Source: Dehalococcoidia bacterium (GTDB taxonomy: Bacteria; Chloroflexota; Dehalococcoidia; SHYD01). From it: DNA of 43,976 nucleotides. Of the stretch, positions 8,014-15,968 are shown piece after piece. The notes beneath the pieces are model-generated. The model saw only the letters and a list, made by a program, of their open reading frames with translations, ran no database searches and was not told the origin of the DNA. Numbering within the stretch: the stretch's first letter is position 1; each line of letters begins with the position of its first letter. The stretch lies in contig SHYD01000014.1 of NCBI GenBank assembly GCA_009692945.1, positions 1 to 43,976 on the forward strand. The letters run 5' to 3'. The position numbers and the translations under genes are program-made.

Positions 8014-8802
8014 CTACCGCGTGGTGATCGTCAGCCCGGCGTCGACGGTGAGCGCCTGGCCGGTCACCCAGCGCGATTCGTCGCTGGCGAAGAACACCGC
8101 GGCCCAGCCGATGTCCCAGCCGGTCCCCTCGTCTTGGAGCAGCCCCTGCATCGTGCGGGTGGTGCGCTCCTCAGGGGTCAGGCGCCAGGCCACCATGGGG
8201 GTGTAGACCTGTCCGGGCACGATGCAGTTCACCCGGATGCGGTGAGGAGCCAGTTGTCCGGCCAGGTTTATGGTGAGGCCGATGACGCCCGCCTTGCTGG
8301 TGGCATAGGCGGTGGCGTTGGCGGCGGGACCCGGCAGCGACCGCAGCGCCGCCACCGATGAGATATTGATGATCGAGCCGCCACCCGCCGCTTTCATGGC
8401 AGGCGCCGCGGCCTGGGCGCAGAACACCATGCCGCGCACGTTCACCGCCATCACCTGGTCCCACGCCTCCCCGGTCACGTCCTCCAGTGCCTGGAACGGC
8501 GCGCCGAAACCCACGTTGTTATGCAGGATATCGAGGCGCCCGAACCGCCCCACCGCGGCGGCGACCATCGCCCGGCAGTCTTCCGAGCGGGTCACATCGG
8601 CGGCGAAGGCGGCAGCCTGCCCGCCCTCTTTGACGATGGCGTCCACCGTCTCCTGGGCCCGCTCCACCACCAGGTCGGCGCAGAGGACGGCGGCGCCTTC
8701 ACGGGCGAACAGCAGCGCCGCCGCCTTGCCGTTCCCGATCCCCTCGCCGCGCGACCCCGCCCCGGTGACGATTGCGACCTTCCCCGCCAGCCGTCCGGCC
8801 AT
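8014..8802 (-). CDS. Short-chain dehydrogenase/reductase
   Basis: The 262-residue classical SDR starts at ATG 8802, preceded by AGGAGGA; a longer upstream frame is probably not translated. The NAD(P) glycine motif is VTGAGSRGEGIG, the structural motif is HNNVG, and the active site is ISSV with YATSK (Tyr/Lys), with catalytic Ser. The C-terminus VTGQALTVDAGLTI is typical of FabG-like SDRs. Asp in LCADLVV after the second strand suggests NAD(H) preference. Substrate is unknown; its neighbours (CoA transferase, isochorismatase-like hydrolase) suggest small-molecule catabolism. Confidence 0.9.
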   Translation of the reverse strand: MAGRLAGKVAIVTGAGSRGEGIGNGKAAALLFAREGAAVLCADLVVERAQETVDAIVKEGGQAAAFAADVTRSEDCRAMVAAAVGRFGRLDILHNNVGFGAPFQALEDVTGEAWDQVMAVNVRGMVFCAQAAAPAMKAAGGGSIINISSVAALRSLPGPAANATAYATSKAGVIGLTINLAGQLAPHRIRVNCIVPGQVYTPMVAWRLTPEERTTRTMQGLLQDEGTGWDIGWAAVFFASDESRWVTGQALTVDAGLTITTR

Positions 8803-8884
8803 GCTGTTCCTCCTGGCCCGTTCTGCCGGAGATTGTACCATCTGGGGCGAATCTGGAGTCCTGCCGGGCCCTCTGGATTGCGGG

Positions 8885-9151
8885 TCAGACCTTGAGGTAT
8901 TCCATCAGCGCCTTGCGGATCACCTCGCTCGGGCCGGTGTGATCGCGGGCGGCTCGCTCATCGAGCGCCTGGGAGAGATCGGGCGGAAGCCGTACCTGGG
9001 TGACTTTCGCAGCGGCCGCGCCAATCGGTGGCCGGCCGCGCGGGCGCAGCCTGGCGGGGTCAAACCCGCGCTCGGCTTCGTCGGCCAGGCGTTCGATCAC
9101 GTCGTCGGTGACCTCGACGCCTCCTGAGGTTCCATAGCGCTTAGCCATCAT
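8885..9151 (-). CDS. Ribbon-helix-helix antitoxin-like protein
   Basis: The 88-residue protein ends in a ribbon-helix-helix segment: a strand VTQVRLPPDLSQAL followed by helices in SEVIRKALMEYLKV. The N-terminal part (YGTSGGVEVTDDVIERLADE) is like antitoxins that occur with small toxin genes. A GGGAGAAG ribosome site precedes the ATGATG. It overlaps by 11 bases a short upstream frame (9141-9212) that looks like the tail of a toxin, so this seems to be an orphan antitoxin. Such proteins bind their own promoter as dimers. Confidence 0.7.
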   Translation of the reverse strand: MMAKRYGTSGGVEVTDDVIERLADEAERGFDPARLRPRGRPPIGAAAAKVTQVRLPPDLSQALDERAARDHTGPSEVIRKALMEYLKV

Positions 9152-9212
9152 CTTCTCCCGTGGGAAGGTACCGCTCGTATCGGGGTTGCATCTTCATGGC
9201 ATGGATGACCAT
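9141..9212 (-). pseudogene. Possible toxin-gene stub upstream of the antitoxin
   Basis: The minus-strand frame MVIHAMKMQPRYERYLPTGE ends at TAA 9141, overlapping the start of the antitoxin gene, as in two-gene toxin-antitoxin operons. 'VIHAM...Y..YLP' looks like the last strand and tail of a small toxin, but only 23 residues from an ATG remain. The frame upstream runs straight into DNA at the end of the isochorismatase-like gene. I infer a 5' deletion; the family assignment rests on memory of similar tails and is weak. Confidence 0.35.
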
Positions 9213-9241
9213 CTTGTTGCAGTCTTCGATGGCAGGCCTCC

Positions 9242-9889
9242 TCAAGGCCGGACAAGAGCCGCCGCCCCCTTCACCCGCTCCATCGCCCCAAGCACGTCGG
9301 CGGCGTCGCACACCACCCCGAATTGGCGGCGGATGGTCTTGAGGGTGGCCTGGTGCGCCTCGGGGTCGCCCGAGGCGGTGCAGTCGTTGAGGAACACGAC
9401 GTAGTAGTCGAGCATGAAGGCGTCGCGCGCAGTGGACTCGACGCACACGCTGGTGTCGGTGCCGGCCATCACCACGGTCCTGATGCGGCGGGACCGCAGG
9501 ATGAGGTCAAGGTCGCTGTTGATGAAGGCGCTGTAACGGTGCTTGGTCACCACCAGGTCGCTTTCGGCGGGCTCCATCCCGGCGTACCAATCGGCGCCCC
9601 AGGCGCCCTCCACGCAGTTGTGGGGGTGCTGGCGCAGGCGGCGCTGCTCCACCCGCGCCTCGGAGTCGGTCCATTCGCCGTGGGTGGTGCGAATGAACGC
9701 CACCAGCATCCCGGCCCGCTTGGCCCCGTCGATGAGGTGGCGTAGCCGGGGCACCATGCCCTGGGCGTTGGAAACATCGGCGCCGTTGAGCGCGGTGACG
9801 CCCTGCTCGTGGCAGAAATCGTTCTGCATGTCGACCACCAGCAGCGCGGCGTGCTTGGGATCGACCTTCTCCTCCAGGGTGGTCAACAT
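9242..9889 (-). CDS. Isochorismatase-like cysteine hydrolase
   Basis: The 215-residue protein has the cysteine-hydrolase triad of the isochorismatase superfamily: Asp in LLVVDMQNDF, Lys in VVTKHRYSAF and Cys in TDTSVCVESTARDA. Members hydrolyse amides or vinyl ethers (N-carbamoylsarcosine, ureidoacrylate, nicotinamide). The extended loop around the catalytic Lys is closest in feel to RutB/N-carbamoylsarcosine amidase types, but the substrate cannot be read. AAGGAGG precedes the ATG. It lies in a minus-strand group with a CoA transferase and an SDR. Confidence 0.88.
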   Translation of the reverse strand: MLTTLEEKVDPKHAALLVVDMQNDFCHEQGVTALNGADVSNAQGMVPRLRHLIDGAKRAGMLVAFIRTTHGEWTDSEARVEQRRLRQHPHNCVEGAWGADWYAGMEPAESDLVVTKHRYSAFINSDLDLILRSRRIRTVVMAGTDTSVCVESTARDAFMLDYYVVFLNDCTASGDPEAHQATLKTIRRQFGVVCDAADVLGAMERVKGAAALVRP

Positions 9890-10008
9890 TGGGGGCGGTC
9901 CTCCTTGCGATTGAGTGCCCGGCGCGAACCGGTCAGGTAGGGGCTCGTATCTTATTGCGGAGTCTAGTCAGGCGGAGAATGCGAGTCAAATAGAGGCGAT
10001 CCGGCCAC

Positions 10009-11214
10009 TCACCCCACCACTCCCTCAGCCCGCAGCGCCGCCAGCCGGGCAGCATCGTAGCCCAACAGTTCCGACAGCACCTCGCCGCTGTGCTGGCCCA
10101 ACTCGGGCGAGGTCCGGCCCTCCGGCTCGGCGACGCCCCGCATCTTGATGGGCGAGCCGACCATCCGGTAGCGTCCGGCCACGGGGTGGTCCACCTCGAC
10201 CAGCATGTGCCGCGCCCGGTAATGCTCAGACTGCACCGCCTCGGCCACGGTGGCGACGCGGGCGGCCGGCACCTGGTGCGGCCGCAGCGCCGCGAGCACT
10301 TCGTCGCAGCTGCGGGCCGCCACCCACTCGGTGAGGTGGGGCTGCAGCACCTGGCCGAAACGCCACCACACGCCGGAGGGGTCGGGGGCCGGCGCCTGCG
10401 CCACCAGGTCCTCCCGGCCGATGGCCTGGCACAGCCGGGTCCACAGCGTTGGGATCGAAGCGGCGATGACCACGTAACCGTCCTTCGCCTGAAAGCGGGC
10501 GTAGGGTCCGGCGTGGCCCAGGTTGCCCCGCACCATGGGTTCGCCACTGAGGAGGTGCGCCAGCACCGCCCGCTCGTTCAGCGCCAGCAGCGCGTCCGCC
10601 ATCGACACGTCCACGACGGTCCCCACGCCGGTCTGCTGCCGCAGCAGCACGGCGTTCAGCGTCCCGATAACGCCGTACAGCGCGGCGACGAGGTCGCCCA
10701 TGACGGCGCCGCTGACGCCGGGCGGGCCATTGGCGTCGCCGGTGATGTCCATCAGCCCGCTCTCGGCCTGGGCCACCAGGTCGAGCGCGGCGCGGTCCCG
10801 CTCGGGGCTGCCCTCGCGGCCAAAACCGCTGATGGCGCAGTAGATCAGCCGGGGATTCACCTCCCTGAGGCGGTCGTAGCCCAAACCCAACCGCTCCATG
10901 GTCCCCGGCACGAAGTTTTCCCACACCACGTCGGCCTTCGCCGCCAACTCCAGAAAGACCGCTTTTCCCGTGGGGTTGGCGACATCGAGGGCCAGGCCCC
11001 GCTTGCCGCGCCCCATGCGCAGGATCCCCGCGGCGGTCTTCCGCCCGTCTGCTGCGATGTGGAACGGCGGCAGCCCGCGGCTGGGGTCGCCGACGCGGGG
11101 ACGTTCGATCTTGATGACGTTGGCGCCGGCGTCGGCCAGCAACATCGTGGCGTAGGGCCCGGCCGCCATCTGGGTGAGGTCCAACACCAGCAGGTCTTCG
11201 AGAGGGAGGGGCAT
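10009..11214 (-). CDS. CaiB/BaiF family (class III) CoA transferase
   Basis: The 401-residue protein is full length for the family. It begins LEDLLVLDLTQMAAGPYATMLLADAGANVIKIE, split by family-typical features. It has the catalytic Asp region ALDLVAQAESGLMDITG and the YGVIGTLNAVLLRQ and PYARFQAKDGYVVIA blocks. These enzymes move CoA between a carboxylic acid and an acyl-CoA through an aspartyl-CoA thioester. The neighbouring MaoC hydratase (divergent) suggests acyl-CoA catabolism. Donor and acceptor are unknown. Confidence 0.92.
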   Translation of the reverse strand: MPLPLEDLLVLDLTQMAAGPYATMLLADAGANVIKIERPRVGDPSRGLPPFHIAADGRKTAAGILRMGRGKRGLALDVANPTGKAVFLELAAKADVVWENFVPGTMERLGLGYDRLREVNPRLIYCAISGFGREGSPERDRAALDLVAQAESGLMDITGDANGPPGVSGAVMGDLVAALYGVIGTLNAVLLRQQTGVGTVVDVSMADALLALNERAVLAHLLSGEPMVRGNLGHAGPYARFQAKDGYVVIAASIPTLWTRLCQAIGREDLVAQAPAPDPSGVWWRFGQVLQPHLTEWVAARSCDEVLAALRPHQVPAARVATVAEAVQSEHYRARHMLVEVDHPVAGRYRMVGSPIKMRGVAEPEGRTSPELGQHSGEVLSELLGYDAARLAALRAEGVVG

Positions 11215-11310
11215 GGTCGCGACTCGTTTCCAGGTGTTTGTAGCTTCTGGGGATGAACGTCCCAGGAGAAAGCCCGATTGTGGTTGTTTGGCCCAAGGGC
11301 TCGGAGTTTG

Positions 11311-11392
11311 TGGGAGCAGGTGTGCAGAGGGCGGCAGCCCTTTGCCGGGGGCACAGAGGGTGTCCCCCTGAATCCGTTTCTTCTATTTCCTT
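11311..11392 (+). repeat. Two-hairpin repeat core, degenerate ends
   Basis: The family core is AGGGC-GGCA-GCCCT (hairpin 1, 11328-11341), TTGCCGGGGGC, CAGAGGG-TGT-CCCCCTG (hairpin 2, 11354-11370), then a pyrimidine run. No IS66-like ends were found. It lies in the divergent region between the CoA transferase and MaoC genes. Confidence 0.6.
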
Positions 11393-11440
11393 CGCCTGTT
11401 CTCCAGATCCGTCTGCCGCCGTTATCGCGGATGAGGCTGT

Positions 11441-11446
11441 TATACT
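11441..11446 (+). promoter_or_regulatory. Probable -10 box for the MaoC gene
   Basis: TATACT lies 33 bases before the MaoC ATG, in the context GCTGTTATACTGCC. No good -35 hexamer is seen 17-18 bases upstream. The position is compatible with a short leader that includes the GGAGG ribosome site. Confidence 0.35.
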
Positions 11447-11479
11447 GCCTTCGCATCACCCAAGGCAACGGAGGACAGC

Positions 11480-11992
11480 ATGGCGGAGCAGCAGGGCAAG
11501 GTCCGGGACACTGGACTATGGTTCGAGGACTTCAAGGTGGGGGACGTGTGGCAGCACCCCCAGGGCCGCACCGTGACCACCACCGACAACATCTGGTTCA
11601 CCAACCTCACGATGAACACCAACCCAGTCCACTACGACCACTTCTACGCAGCGCAGACCGAGTTCAAGCAGCCGCTGGTCAACTCCGCCTTCACCCTGGC
11701 GCTGGTCACCGGGCTCACCGTGGGCGACCTGAGCCAGCACGCCTTCGCGAACCTGGGCTGGGACGAGGTGCGGCTGCCGGCGCCGGTGTTCGAGGGCGAC
11801 ACCCTGTACGCCCAGAGCGAGATCCTGGCCACCCGCCTATCCCAGTCACGCCCCAACGTCGGCATCGTGCAGGTGAAGAGCGCCGGCTACAACCAGCAAG
11901 GGGTGACGGTGATCGAGTACAAGCGAACCATCATGGTGTTCAAGCGGGGCATGGGCCCGGTGATCCCCCAGCCGGTGCCCAAGAAGGGATAA
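11480..11992 (+). CDS. MaoC-like dehydratase
   Basis: The 170-residue hotdog-fold protein has WFEDFKVGDVWQHPQGRTV at the start and the hydratase-like motif NTNPVHYD with the Asn/His pair, then LVNSAFTLALVTGLTV. Single-hotdog MaoC proteins of this shape include mesaconyl-CoA and enoyl-CoA hydratases. They hydrate a double bond in an acyl-CoA. GGAGG precedes the ATG by five bases. The divergent CoA transferase and the repeat between them suggest a shared regulatory region. The exact substrate is not evident. Confidence 0.88.
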   Translation: MAEQQGKVRDTGLWFEDFKVGDVWQHPQGRTVTTTDNIWFTNLTMNTNPVHYDHFYAAQTEFKQPLVNSAFTLALVTGLTVGDLSQHAFANLGWDEVRLPAPVFEGDTLYAQSEILATRLSQSRPNVGIVQVKSAGYNQQGVTVIEYKRTIMVFKRGMGPVIPQPVPKKG

Positions 11993-11994
11993 AC

Positions 11995-12060
11995 ATTCAG
12001 TTCTGTAGTGTGGGGACACCCCACACCCCGGCAGGGAGGCGGAGCCTCCCTGCACCTCCG
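11995..12060 (-). repeat. Two-hairpin repeat core, reverse orientation
   Basis: Read on the minus strand this is hairpin 1 GCAGGGAGGC-TCC-GCCTCCCTGC (12031-12053, 10-bp stem), GGGGT, then hairpin 2 GTGTGGGG-TGT-CCCCACAC (12008-12026). Both stems differ in sequence from other copies but pair perfectly. It lies just downstream of the MaoC stop codon. Confidence 0.65.
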
Positions 12061-12111
12061 GTCGAGGGAGAACCGCTCTCCCAGATAGAGATGACGGGCG
12101 CTATCTTATTT

Positions 12112-12142
12112 CCTTTGAATCTGCGGTAATCTGTGGATTATT
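12112..12142 (+). repeat. Short TCTGCGGTAATCTGTGGAT-type repeat
   Basis: TTTGAATCTGCGGTAATCTG and GTGGATTATTC lie immediately downstream of the DUF6295 gene's end. A related unit, ATCTGCGTAATCTGCGGATC, is at about 41684-41704, immediately downstream of a minus-strand SDR. Both abut the 3' ends of minus-strand genes. Confidence 0.5.
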
Positions 12143-12152
12143 CTCCGGCGCC

Positions 12153-12455
12153 CTACGGCATGCTCTTGACCGAGATCGCCACCATTGGCCCCTCGGCCAG
12201 GTGGGCGTCCGCCCCCGCCGCCAGCGCCGCCTCGATGCAGCGCACCAGTTCGCGCGCCGAGTCGGCGGTCATCTCAACTGCGACGCGGGCACTGGGGCCG
12301 AGATCGTGGTTGACGAAGTCGATGGTCAGGGCGTGGTCCAGCGGCGCGTGGAAGGGGTGGTCGTAGTAGACGTTGGCCTGGCGCAGTTCGAACCACCCCT
12401 GGGCTCCCTTGCCGCTGCCGAAAATGTTCGCCTGCTCGATGATGTTGCTGCACAT
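12153..12455 (-). CDS. DUF6295 family protein
   Basis: The 100-residue protein begins MCSNIIEQANIFGSGKGAQG and contains VYYDHPFHAPLDHALTIDF, matching my recollection of the DUF6295 family found in Chloroflexi and Actinobacteria. Two conserved His in DHPFHAPLDH could bind metal, but no activity is established. There is no signal peptide or membrane segment. AAGGAAA precedes the ATG. The gene stands alone between repeats, so neighbours do not help assign a role. Confidence 0.75.
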   Translation of the reverse strand: MCSNIIEQANIFGSGKGAQGWFELRQANVYYDHPFHAPLDHALTIDFVNHDLGPSARVAVEMTADSARELVRCIEAALAAGADAHLAEGPMVAISVKSMP

Positions 12456-12539
12456 GAGAGTTTCCTTTCGGGCTCCTCCAAGGGGCGCTGACGCTGCCGT
12501 ACTGCGTCACGTAGATCGTAGGTTATCAAACAACTGACC

Positions 12540-12655
12540 TCACCCCCTTGATCCCCCTCTCCTCGAAGGAGAGGGGGTAAAAAGAGATGACGTGAGGGGC
12601 CACCCCTCACGCACCCCGCCAGCGGGAGACCCGCTGGACACCCCTTTTCGAGCCG
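12540..12655 (-). repeat. Composite repeat: CCCTCTCC palindrome plus two-hairpin core
   Basis: CCCCCTCTCCT (12553-12563) pairs with AGGAGAGGGGG (12567-12577). Further right, in minus-strand sense, are CCAGCGGG-TCTC-CCGCTGG and GTGAGGGG-TGG-CCCCTCAC (centred about 12601). The same order, palindrome then core, recurs at 36335-36450. The region separates the DUF6295 gene from the dienelactone hydrolase gene. Confidence 0.6.
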
Positions 12656-12689
12656 TTTCGATACTGTGCACTATTCTTGATGCAACGCG

Positions 12690-13436
12690 CTAGGCGCTCA
12701 GATATTTCCCGAACCACTCGAAGACGTGCTGCCAGCCGTCCACCGCGGCGTACTGCCGGTAGTTGGGCCGGTCGACGGCGAAGAAGCCGTGTCCGGCGTT
12801 GTCGTAGCGGTGGAACTCATACACCTTGCCGTGCTGTTTCAGCGTCGCCTCGGTCTGATCGACGTCGGCGGGAGACGGGCTGGCGTCCTCGTTGCCGAAC
12901 AGCCCGAGCACCGGGCAGTTGATGTCTTTGGTCAGGGTCACGGGAGCGACCGGCTGACGCGGCGTCAACTCTTCCGGCTTCGCCACCACGCGGCCGCCCC
13001 AGCAGTCGACCGCGGCGTCCAGGCTCGGGATGCGGCAGGCCGCCAGGTAGGTCTGGCGGCCGCCCGAACAAAACCCCATCACCCCCACCTTGCCGTTGGC
13101 GTAGGTTTGGGCCCTTAGGAAGGTCGCCGCCCCCTCGACGTCGCCGATCAACTGGTCGTCGGGGGTGAGGCCCATGGCCCGCACCTTGGCCGAGGCGTCG
13201 TCGGGGCTGGCGCCGGGCGCCTCGCGGTAGTGGAGGTTGGGCAGGATCGCAGCGTAGCCGTGGTGGGCCAGTTTGCGCGCCACCTCGCGGTTCCACTCGT
13301 CCCACCCCGGCATGTGGTGCAGCACCACGACGCCGGGGTACGGGCCCGCCCCCAAGGGCCTGGCGTAGTAGGCGATCACCTGGTCGCCCTTGTGGCCCCG
13401 GTAGAACACGGTCTCGGCAATCTGGCCTTCGTACAT
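12690..13436 (-). CDS. Dienelactone hydrolase family protein
   Basis: The 248-residue alpha/beta hydrolase carries the DLH triad: nucleophile Cys in GVMGFCSGGRQT, Asp in GNEDASPSPADVDQTE and His in DNAGHGFFAVDRP. The start YYARPLGAGPYPGVVVLHH is family-typical. Members open lactones such as carboxymethylenebutenolide, but many act on other esters. No signal peptide is present, so it is cytoplasmic. It has its own promoter (13471-13498) and AAAGGAG ribosome site. It is monocistronic as far as can be seen. Confidence 0.9.
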   Translation of the reverse strand: MYEGQIAETVFYRGHKGDQVIAYYARPLGAGPYPGVVVLHHMPGWDEWNREVARKLAHHGYAAILPNLHYREAPGASPDDASAKVRAMGLTPDDQLIGDVEGAATFLRAQTYANGKVGVMGFCSGGRQTYLAACRIPSLDAAVDCWGGRVVAKPEELTPRQPVAPVTLTKDINCPVLGLFGNEDASPSPADVDQTEATLKQHGKVYEFHRYDNAGHGFFAVDRPNYRQYAAVDGWQHVFEWFGKYLSA

Positions 13437-13470
13437 TGGTGGGCTCCTTTGTGAGCGGCGCTGTGCGCCT

Positions 13471-13498
13471 ATTATGCCAGCGCCGGGCGTCAGGTCAA
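13471..13498 (-). promoter_or_regulatory. Promoter of the dienelactone hydrolase gene
   Basis: On the minus strand TTGACC (13498-13493) is followed after 16 bases by CATAAT (13476-13471), 35 bases before the ATG. Spacing and both boxes fit a housekeeping promoter. Confidence 0.5.
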
Positions 13499-13561
13499 GC
13501 GGCGGCGCGTCCGAACCGGGTCATCCACAGATTGCCATGGATTTCGGCGATAGGGGCGATG

Positions 13562-13660
13562 CGATTACCCCCAAAGGAAAAAGAGGAAAGTTGTTGTTGG
13601 GGGCACCCCAACGCCCCCGGCAAAGGGCTGCCGCCCTCTGCACTCCTGCTCCAAGACTGC
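13562..13660 (-). repeat. Two-hairpin repeat core, reverse orientation
   Basis: In minus-strand sense: hairpin 1 AGGGC-GGCA-GCCCT (13637-13624), TTGCCGGGGGC, hairpin 2 GTTGGGG-TGC-CCCCAAC (13612-13596), then CTTTCCTCTTTTTCC. Clear IS66-like ends were not found. It lies between the dienelactone hydrolase promoter and the 3' end of the carboxypeptidase gene. Confidence 0.65.
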
Positions 13661-13679
13661 GGCCAGACGGAACCGGACG

Positions 13680-14996
13680 TCACTCGGTCGCGTTGCGATC
13701 GAGGTACTCTCTCAGAGTCAGTCCTGATGACGCGACCGAGGTTGCCGCTTCGACGCCCACGAAGCGGTAGTGCCAGGGCTCGTAAGCGAAGCCCGTGACC
13801 GGCTCCTTCCCCTCGGGGTAGCTCATCACGAAGCCGAAACGCGCCGCGTTGGCCCGGAGCCAGCGGCTTTCGGCGGTCGCGCCGAAGTCCTGCTCCAGGG
13901 TGTAGCGGACCTCGGGGCTGGTGAAGTCGATCGCGGTACCCAGTTGGTGCTCGCTGTGGCCGGGTTGGGCCGAGATGCGCGCCGCCTCAGCCTCGCCCAT
14001 CCCTTCAGTGTAGAAACGAAAGAGCCCCGCCTGCTCGTTATAGGAGCGGTAGGCGGACACCACGGTCAGTTCTATACCCGCGGTTCTTGCCTCGGTGTTC
14101 ATGGCGCGCAGCGCCTGCAACACGGGGAGACGCAGCAGGATTCCCGGCCGTGTGGTGGCGATGCCCTGGGTTTCAGCCAGGTCCGGCGGGATGTATTCGG
14201 TGAGGAGCGGGCGGAGTTTGCTCACGGGAGCCAGCAGGTTTGCGCCGTCCACCGGCGCGTCGGCGCGCCGCGGTTCCGGCCCCAGCGTCGTAGCGGGCAG
14301 CAGTCCCGCCTCGGCGGCGATGCTGCCGCCCAGCGCCACCGTCACCTCGCCCCTGGCCGCCCAGGGGACATCCACCTTCCATTGCTGGTAGACCACCCGC
14401 TGGGCGCGCAGTGTGAAGTTGGCGCCCATGTCCTGGACCCTGGAGGTGGGCAGTCCGTTCAGCGCGACCGGGTCGCCGGCCACGCCAAGGTAGGCTGACC
14501 TGATGGCGGGGTTGTCGTCCAGCAGCGCCAGGCGGTCCCGCTGGGCCTGCTCGGCGGTCTTCCCCGCATCGAAATCCCCCGGAAGCGGCCGCGGCACCGA
14601 ACGGACGACTCGCAGCCAGTCATCCCGCCCCGCGTCGGTGAGCAGGTCGAACACGTTGACGAAGGCCACCTGGCGGGTTTCCGGACGCCACTGGAACACC
14701 ACCCGCTGCATGGCCTGGGTGACGTAGCCGTTCCATATGAACCGGCGGGAGATGGGGTAGCCCACGGCATCGACCCCGCCCAGGCGGCGGAACTCCGACC
14801 AAATTGCGGCCTGGCCGTCATCGACCACGCTGAAGCCGCCCCCGCCGGCGGGCGATGTCTGGGTGAAGAAGTGGCCCTCAGGGATCGGGTAATCGGGGAC
14901 CGCGGCCTCGGCCTGCGCGGCGGGGCGCAGCAACGGCGAGCAGACGATGACGGCCACGACCAGCAGGCGGAGGCCGGAGTGGACGGGGAACCGCAA
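13680..14996 (-). CDS. VanY-type D-alanyl-D-alanine carboxypeptidase (M15B), exported
   Basis: The open frame extends to 15284, but the first 96 codons overlap the upstream deacetylase gene. A TTG at 14996, five bases after the deacetylase stop, begins MRFPVHSGLRLLVVAVIVCS with cleavage near AQAEA, so I choose it (438 residues). The N-terminal half has a GYPIS-type repeat region that I associate with Chloroflexota exported proteins. The C-terminal half is the peptidase: SAYRSYNEQ, GHSEHQLGTAIDF (zinc His and Asp) and YEPWHYRFVG (catalytic Glu, zinc His). It should trim peptidoglycan stem peptides outside the cell. It is co-transcribed with the deacetylase, pointing to envelope remodelling. 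Confidence 0.85.
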   Translation of the reverse strand: MRFPVHSGLRLLVVAVIVCSPLLRPAAQAEAAVPDYPIPEGHFFTQTSPAGGGGFSVVDDGQAAIWSEFRRLGGVDAVGYPISRRFIWNGYVTQAMQRVVFQWRPETRQVAFVNVFDLLTDAGRDDWLRVVRSVPRPLPGDFDAGKTAEQAQRDRLALLDDNPAIRSAYLGVAGDPVALNGLPTSRVQDMGANFTLRAQRVVYQQWKVDVPWAARGEVTVALGGSIAAEAGLLPATTLGPEPRRADAPVDGANLLAPVSKLRPLLTEYIPPDLAETQGIATTRPGILLRLPVLQALRAMNTEARTAGIELTVVSAYRSYNEQAGLFRFYTEGMGEAEAARISAQPGHSEHQLGTAIDFTSPEVRYTLEQDFGATAESRWLRANAARFGFVMSYPEGKEPVTGFAYEPWHYRFVGVEAATSVASSGLTLREYLDRNATE

Positions 14997-15001
14997 TGGC
15001 C

Positions 15002-15913
15002 TCAGCCCTTCAGCAGTTCTGAGATGGTCACAACTTGGAGGCCTTTGCCGCTGAGCCCGGCCAGGATGTCGGGCAGGGCGCCCGCGGTCTGGCCGGCGGC
15101 GCAATGGTGCACCACAATGGCGCCGGGCTTCACCCCCTCCAGCACCCGGCTGCGTACGCTGGCGACGGTGGCACCCTGCTGCCAGTCGCCCGAGTCGAGG
15201 GTCCAGAAGATAGAGCTGTAACCGGCGCCGCTCACGATGTCCATCACGCGGGGGTCGCGGGCGCCGAAGGGCATCCGCATCCACGGCTTGGTGGAGACGC
15301 CGGTGACTCCTTGGACCGCCTCGTCGGTGCGGGCCAGTTCAGAGAGGATGCCTTCGTTGCCCATCTGGGTGAAATTGGGGTGGAAATAGCTGTGGTTGGC
15401 GAACTCGTGGCCCTCAGCGGCCATCCGTTGCATCAACTCCGGGTAGCGGTGCGCGTACTGCCCGGTCATGAAGATGGTGACCTTCAACTGCGCCTCGTGC
15501 AGCACATCCAGGATGCGGGAGGAGGCCCCGGCGACGCTGCCGCAATCGAAGGTCAGCGCCACGCGGGGGTCGTCCGCCCGCCCCCGGATGATCTCCCGGC
15601 CACCGAATGCGGTCTGGAACCCTTGGATTGTCCCGGGCCGTGGCGGAGCGACGGTTGCGGTGGGGACGGGGGAGGGGGTGGAGGCCGGCGGCAGTTCTGT
15701 GGGGGTGGGACTCGGGACCGGCGTCGATGTTGCCAGGGCCGCGGCGGTCGCCGTGGGGATCGGGACGGGGGGAGCCGTAGCGGCCGATGAACACGCGGAG
15801 CCCAGCAGCAGGGTGAAAATAGCCGCGGCAGCCAGCGAGACCCGCCCAAACGGGGCGTGGTGGACGTGGCGTGCGGAGGCCATCCGGGAGGAACGCAAAA
15901 ACCTTGGCGGCAT
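15002..15913 (-). CDS. Polysaccharide deacetylase (NodB domain), lipoprotein
   Basis: From ATG 15913 the protein has about 303 residues. After a basic start, the segment SLAAAAIFTLLLGSACSS is a lipoprotein signal with lipobox LLGSAC. A PT-rich linker follows. The NodB motifs are all present: TFDCGS (metal Asp), NHSYFHP (two His), RMPFGARDP, FWTLDSGDW and IVVHHC. It probably removes acetyl groups from a cell-wall polymer outside the membrane. The -10 box lies only eight bases before this ATG, so the mRNA may be leaderless; another ATG (15882) lacks a good ribosome site. VanY follows five bases downstream. Confidence 0.87.
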   Translation of the reverse strand: MPPRFLRSSRMASARHVHHAPFGRVSLAAAAIFTLLLGSACSSAATAPPVPIPTATAAALATSTPVPSPTPTELPPASTPSPVPTATVAPPRPGTIQGFQTAFGGREIIRGRADDPRVALTFDCGSVAGASSRILDVLHEAQLKVTIFMTGQYAHRYPELMQRMAAEGHEFANHSYFHPNFTQMGNEGILSELARTDEAVQGVTGVSTKPWMRMPFGARDPRVMDIVSGAGYSSIFWTLDSGDWQQGATVASVRSRVLEGVKPGAIVVHHCAAGQTAGALPDILAGLSGKGLQVVTISELLKG

Positions 15914-15920
15914 TAGTTCT

Positions 15921-15926
15921 ATTATA
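15921..15926 (-). promoter_or_regulatory. -10 box of the deacetylase/VanY operon, possibly leaderless
   Basis: The minus strand reads CCTATTATAATAGAACTAATG; TATAAT at 15926-15921 is a perfect -10. A start site six to seven bases downstream would be at 15914-15915, one or two bases before the ATG at 15913. No clear -35 hexamer is seen. Confidence 0.45.
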
Positions 15927-15968
15927 ATAGGACGACCCGCCGGGCGCCTCACCACGAGCGCCCCAGGC

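Noticed and set aside
10090..11256. 388-codon frame antisense to the CoA transferase gene
   Set aside because: Shadow frame; the CaiB/BaiF protein is clear on the other strand.
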